Below are positions 59,103 through 64,000 of a stretch of DNA of 64,000 nt, in pieces. Under the pieces are notes generated by a model, which had not been told where the DNA came from, made no database searches, and saw nothing but the letters and a program-made list of their open reading frames with translations. Positions within the stretch are counted from its first letter, which is position 1. Each line of letters opens with the position of its first letter. The stretch is taken from NCBI GenBank assembly GCA_001465935.1, contig LNKV01000027.1, positions 186,001 through 250,000 of the forward strand. The letters run 5' to 3'. This DNA comes from Clarireedia homoeocarpa. Lineage: Eukaryota; Ascomycota; Leotiomycetes; Helotiales; Rutstroemiaceae. Position numbers and translations under genes: made by a program.

Positions 59103-60811
59103 ATGGCAGACACATTAGAAGCGGTCGAGAAATCCCATTTCAATGGAGCTGTTCCAATCAAGCGCGCGAGGACAGAACTAGCGACCAATGAGTCTGATTC
59201 GACCTCACAACTTCGCCGACGGAAGGAGGCTCATAGAGCATACGGCAGAGGAGGAAAGATCCCGTTAAGCGGTATCAAAGACAAAAAGCTGAGGGGCAAC
59301 CTAAAAAAGCTAGAGAATAGAAACCGCACGGCGATATTGAGGGCCAAAGATGCCGAAATATTGCTCGAGAATGAAGAAGGTTTCTTGGAGCCGGAGAACG
59401 ACCTCGAGCGAACCTATAAAGTGCGCCAAGATGAAATAAAACAAAGCGTGCCACTCGAAACTGCGCAAAAGGGCTTCGAATTGAAGCTTGATCAGTTGGG
59501 CCCGTATGTGTGTGATTATACTCGGAATGGAAGGGAGTTGCTCCTCGCAGGGAGGAAAGGTCATGTTGCGACAATGGACTGGGGAGAAGGGAAATTAGGC
59601 TGTGAGCTACAGCTTGGGGAGACTGTGAGAGACGTGAAATGGCTACACAATAATCAGCTGTTTGCTGTGTCGCAAAAGAAATATGTTTACATCTACGATC
59701 GAGCAGGGGTGGAACTGCATTGCTTAAAGAAGCACATTGAGGTTACAAACATGGAATTTCTTCCGTACCATTATCTTTTGGCCACTGTGGTATGTAATCA
59801 ATACCTGTTCATTCAATCGGTTTCTGATAGTTCTAGGGAAACGCCGGACATCTCAAATACCAGGACGTTTCAACTGGGCAAATGGTCATGGAAATGCCGA
59901 CGAAATTAGGATCTCCAACATCGTTAACGCAGAATCCCCGTAATGCTATTCTCCACATGGGTCACCAGAATGGAACGGTTACTTTGTGGTCACCAAATTC
60001 TACAACTCCCCTTGTCAAATTGTTGGCGCATCGGGGGCCTGTGCGGTCTGTAGCAGTTGATAGGGAAGGTAGATACATGGTATCCACAGGTCAGGATATG
60101 AAAATGGCCGTGTGGGATATCCGGATGTTTAAGGAGGTCAATAACTACTTTACACGACAGCCTGCATCATCTGTGGCAATCTCTGACCGCGGGTTGACAG
60201 CTGTTGGATGGGGTACCCAGGTATCTATCTGGCGTGGGCTCTTTTCCAAACATTCTTTGGAACAGGAAAAAATCCAAAGCCCATATATGGCGTGGGGTGG
60301 GGAAGGAAAACGAATCGAGAGAGTTCGATGGTGCCCATTTGAGGATGTGCTTGGCACTTCACATGATGCTGGGTTCTCATCAATACTGGTTCCTGGTGCT
60401 GGAGAGGCCAACTTCGACGCACTGGAAGTTAATCCGTTCGAGACTAAGAAACAACGACAAGAAGCGGAAGTCAAATCATTACTCAACAAGCTTCAACCTG
60501 AGATGATTTCTTTGGATCCTAACTACATAGGAAACCTTGACCTGAGATCGGACGAGCAAAGGAAGGCCGAAAAGGACCTAGATAGGAAACCTGAAGATCC
60601 TATGGCGAAGATCAAGAACAAGGGTAGGGGCAAGAATAGCAGTCTGAGAAAGTATCTCCGAAAGAAGAGCTCGCGAGGTATTATTGATGATCAAAGGATA
60701 AGGATAGAGGAATTGAGGAAGAGCCAGATGCAAAAGGATAAGAACAGGCTTAAGAGCAGTGAAGCAGAACTCGGCCCAGCTTTGGGACGGTTTGCGAAGA
60801 AAAGTGCTTAA
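59103..60811 (+). CDS. UTP7: SSU processome WD-repeat protein Utp7
   Basis: Exon 1 is 59103-59789 and exon 2 is 59837-60811, giving 553 residues, nearly the same as yeast Utp7 (554). After a basic head (RGGKIPLSGIKDKKLRGNLK) come beta-propeller blades, for example GPYVCDYTRNGRELLLAGRK, GHLKYQDVSTGQ, MGHQNGTVTLWSPN and STGQDMKMAVWDIRMF. The conserved C-terminal segment includes KGRGKNSSLRKYLRKKS. It acts in the nucleolus in early 18S rRNA processing (family knowledge). The 47-nt intron ends in TTCTAG. The gene runs tail-to-tail with UreG, 222 bases apart. Confidence 0.96.
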
Positions 60812-61033
60812 GTGATTGTTGGATGTTATACCAGAGGTTGTGTTGACGAATTCATTGGAATGATATGCTAAAGGAACGAACATTGGGCGATTGGCGTTTC
60901 CCGCCATTGCTAGGCTTCGCGGCTTCCGGATAGTAATTGAATGGCATTGTTGCCAGTGTTTCTTCTTCTTACATGATGTTTACATTGGGTATTTGCTATC
61001 GAACTGCCACGTGAGATTTATATTCCCTCTCAC

Positions 61034-62030
61034 TTACTTTGACAATTCCTCCAAACCTGGTGTAGCTACCGGCCCACCCCTTTCCTTGCTGACCTTTTCT
61101 GCCCCGCTTCCCCTCCACGCGCTCTCAATCAATCCTAAGATATGTTCCATTCCGACGCCAGTCTTGACCTGGGCAAAGACCGTCGGTCCACCCTCTCTCA
61201 TCTTTCTCGCATCTCTATCCATAACATCCAGGTCTGCACCTACTGCCAGTGCAAGATCTGTTTTATTCACAATCAATAGATCACTCTGCGTGATTCCAGG
61301 TCCACCCTTTCGCGGAATCTTATCACCACCGCTTACATCTATCACGTAGATGATGTAGTCGGCCAACTCCCTGGAGTAGTTTGCGGCAAGATTGTCACCT
61401 CCTGACTCGATGAGAAGGATGTCTGTTGTGAATTCACGATGCAGGTCTTCCAGAGCAGCAAGGTTGGCTGAGATATCCTCTCGTACAGCAGCATGAGGAC
61501 ATCCACCAGTCTCGATGGCACGGATACGTGATGCAGGTAGGGCTTTATGTTTGGTCAAAAATTCTGCATCTTCCCGAGTGAAAATGTCGTTGGTTACAGC
61601 TGCAATGGAGTATTTCTCTCGAAGTGCATTGCAAAGAGCCAACATCAAGGCCGTTTTGCCCGAGCCGACGGGTCTAGGCTACGATCAGTATGTTTATTAT
61701 AGTCTTCTCCTCGGCCATGACTGTTTGAACAAATAGATAATGACTGAAGCTGGAGTGGTGTGAAGCTACTCAAGCACGTGATTACCCCACCAGACCGTTG
61801 GCGGGGTCTTTGCATCTAGTCTGAGGGTTAATGAAGACAGAAGACACGTACCCTCCAATACCAACGGTGAAAGCTCTCTCAGACCAATTTCTCCCTTCAA
61901 TGATGGGCATTTCTCGACCCATGTAGCTCCCTGGTCCATCCAGAATTTCATGAGTGTGTCCGTGATCCCCAGCGGGATGGTCGTGAGAGTGGGATGGACC
62001 TCCATCGTGAGAATGATTATGACCAGACAT
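61034..62030 (-). CDS. ureG: Urease accessory GTPase UreG
   Basis: Exon 1 is 62030-61852 and exon 2 is 61673-61034, joined over a 178-nt intron, giving 272 residues. The His-rich head (HNHSHDGGPSHSHDH and HGHTHE) is a likely Ni/Zn store. The intron falls just before the P-loop, which reads GPVGSGKT (60-67) after splicing with the CCTAG acceptor. The metal-binding C118-P-H120 sits in GGCPHAA; ESGGDNL and NKTDL complete the SIMIBI GTPase marks. UreG delivers nickel to urease with UreD and UreF, neither of which is in the window. The C-terminal tail (about 245-272) is Gly-rich. Confidence 0.96.
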
Positions 62031-62874
62031 GATGGTTGTACAATACCAAATAACTTAGCAAGCAAGGGTGAGGCAAGTATGACGAGGAGCTGCAGTGCGA
62101 AGACCCGTAGATGAAGACAATGAACAAGGAAGCTTTCCTATTGTGCTACCGAGACTTCTTGCGTGTAGAAAGATGTGAGTAACTGCAGGTCGTTGGAGAA
62201 GAAGCTAGACCCAAACAAACGATCCTGCCTTGCGTGCTCACCAAGATTCGCTTTGCTGCATAAGAATGAGGTCGGGGTTTGCAAAATACCGTCACTTTCC
62301 GTCGTACTGTATGGGTATCGGCATAGCCCTGATAATCGTTGCCAACCCGATGCACGCCGATGCACGCCGATCCAATGCAAGAAGCTTGGTGGCTTCCTGA
62401 CAACAACCAGCTTCTTATTGTAAAAACTCGTATACTGTACTTCGTACATCTTATTGTGCAAGTAAAATGAGATATTGGGAATTTATATTTACCAGAATAG
62501 AGATCCCAAGATATATATGGTATATACGGTATATATCTCGTGGTTGAATAATATAAATTAGTGACCCACACCGCATTCTCACTGGACTTGACCAGAGCTC
62601 TCTCTGCACGTGATCTTCATGACTCAACGTCACAGTGCGGAAAGAGATTTATCTGCCCCGCACTAAGAATCCCTACCAGTGTCGTCAATTCAATCGTCCC
62701 CCACTGATCACACTTCTAGCAATTTGTTTCTGTTTCCTTAAGGTGCGTCGCGTCTCTACATAACTTGACACATCATATACCGTGAGCTTTCTAACACATC
62801 ATAGGCATCGTTTTTCGTATTGGGAACTCGACTTTCAATATTTGCTCTGCCAATTGATTCAACAAAAAACGAAT
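62031..62874. other. Divergent gap between UreG and ADE12
   Basis: Holds both promoters. A 10-bp unit GATGCACGCC is duplicated at about 62,350-62,370. A plausible 5' UTR intron of ADE12 runs from donor GTGCGT at 62,743 to acceptor CATAG at 62,804, with a TTCTAAC branch site. No coding sequence is seen. Confidence 0.55.
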
Positions 62875-64000
62875 ATGGCTACAGTCGTGCTTGGTGCTCA
62901 GTGGGTGGGTTTGATCTGCGAAAACAACTCCACGGCGAATGCTAACTTGGGGGATAGGGTGATGAAGGAAAGGTATGGGCGGTCACAATTGCTGGCTCAT
63001 TCTTGAATCAGAGGCTGACTGGGAGCCCATAGGGAAAACTTGTCGATATTCTCTGCAGAGAAGACTTGAGGCTATGCTGTCGTGCTCAGGTTAGTGGTCA
63101 CTGCTTTAACATCCACCAGTATTGGAATATCTACTAATGCTGCTTCCCAAAGGGCGGAAACAATGCCGGGTAAATCTATGCATCGAGTCACAACGTTCGC
63201 GACGGTTTGGCTGATAGTGTTAGGCATACAATTGTGGTTAATGGCTTGACATAGTGAGCTTCTTAGAGACAATAGCCTTTTGGTTAACTAAGGGTTGTTT
63301 ACGTGGAAGGTCATGGGCTAAAAGTTATACAGCGATTTCCACATCCTTCCTAGCGGTCTCCTCAATCCGAATTGTATCAACTTGGTCGGAAGCGGATGTG
63401 TAGTCCACATCCCTGGACTGTTGAAGGAACTTGAAGCTCTCGAGGAGAAACTCCCTGGAGCTAGAGAGAGGCTTCTTATCAGTGACAGATGCCAGTGAGC
63501 GTTACATAAGACTTAGGGTATCATCAAATTTCACTAACTATCCTAGTGTTGTCCTCGACCTTCACCAGAAGCTGGATGGACTTGAGGAGGCTGGACTTGG
63601 TGGTGGTAAGATCGGCACTACAGGAAAAGGTAATGTCACTCTACCTACAATGCACTATGTCTGCTAACCTGATCAAAGGCATTGGCCCATGTTATTCTAC
63701 CAAAATGGCTCGAGCCGGTGTCAGAATTTCTGATATGTTCCGCGAGGCTTACTTTGAAGAGAAAGTACGAGCGATGGCTAGTGATGCTAAGAAGAGGTTT
63801 GGAGACTTGCTACAATATGATGTCGAAGAGGAGTTGGCTAGGTTCAAAGTAGTTCGCCTGAGCTGTTTTCATGATTCTTTGCTAACCAATTATAGAAATA
63901 TCGAGCCGAACTAGCTTCACTTGTCGTGGATCAGCTTCCCTTACTCGTCGATGCGCAAAAGACCGATGCTCCAATGCTTATTGAGGGTGCAAATGCCATA
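62875..64000 (+). CDS. ADE12: Adenylosuccinate synthetase, 5' part (runs off the window)
   Basis: Purine synthesis: IMP + Asp + GTP to adenylosuccinate, cytosolic. Nine exons are visible: 62875-62904, 62958-62972, 63033-63089, 63153-63169, 63224-63253, 63333-63494, 63547-63629, 63679-63848 and 63896 onward. The second exon (15 nt, GDEGK) and the fourth (17 nt) are very short; together they rebuild the invariant AQWGDEGKGKLVDIL and GGNNAGHTIVVNG (the IMP/GTP loops). Later marks are YDFHILPSGLLNPNC, LLISDRCHVVLDLHQ and TTGKGIGPCYSTKMAR. About 222 residues are present, roughly half of the usual 430. The 3' end is missing because the window ends, not because of damage. Confidence 0.96.

Noticed and set aside
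1..64000. tRNA or rRNA genes
   Set aside because: I looked for T-arm and box B-like GGTTCGAATCC cores and rRNA signatures and saw no convincing cloverleaf; a covariance search would be needed to exclude a divergent one.

Overview
The window is nuclear DNA of a filamentous ascomycete. Genes are split by short introns (about 43-180 nt) with GTANGT-like donors and CTAAC-like branch sites. Intergenic regions are long and full of microsatellites, and the gene set is fungal: bifunctional ARG5,6, a Zn2Cys6 regulator, Dcw1/Dfg5-type GH76, laccase, a rhodopsin-fold membrane protein and an NRPS-like reductase. Protein similarity recalled from memory points to Leotiomycetes, perhaps a Botrytis/Sclerotinia relative; this is inference, not a search result. 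All gene models below were spliced by hand and each has a total coding length divisible by three.

Layout. 1-5.5 kb is gene-poor with only relic-like open stretches. 5.5-8.4 kb carries a family 2 glycosyltransferase with an 8-nt microexon. 9.5-12.2 kb is mitochondrial ARG5,6 (arginine synthesis), followed by the exocytic v-SNARE Snc1/2 (13.8-14.8), a Zn2Cys6 transcription factor (16.2-18.3) and a cell-wall GH76 protein (21.0-22.4). 22.4-25.4 kb holds no intact gene but may contain relics. A laccase (25.4-27.6) faces a secreted Yellow/royal-jelly-like protein (28.2-29.4). A membrane-anchored GH3 beta-glucosidase follows (30.9-33.8).

34.5-40.3 kb is a compact minus-strand block: an A-T-R NRPS-like reductase, a broken hydrophobic reading frame and a UbiA prenyltransferase. 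It looks like a small or decayed prenylated-metabolite locus. 40.3-44 kb is mostly empty apart from a minisatellite. It is followed by a disordered GPH/DPRVDSD-repeat protein (44.0-44.7), a PTH11/SAT4-type rhodopsin-domain protein (47.0-48.3) and a secreted type-B carboxylesterase (49.1-51.0). A five-exon small secreted cysteine-rich protein (51.4-52.0) has no exon longer than 99 nt. A Kex2-processed effector-like secreted protein lies at 53.4-54.1.

The right end is housekeeping. DIM1, TSR1 and UTP7, all 40S ribosome biogenesis factors, lie side by side, with TSR1 and UTP7 divergent from a 252-bp gap. They are followed by the urease accessory GTPase UreG and the 5' two thirds or so of adenylosuccinate synthetase (ADE12), which runs off the window and has 15- and 17-nt exons.
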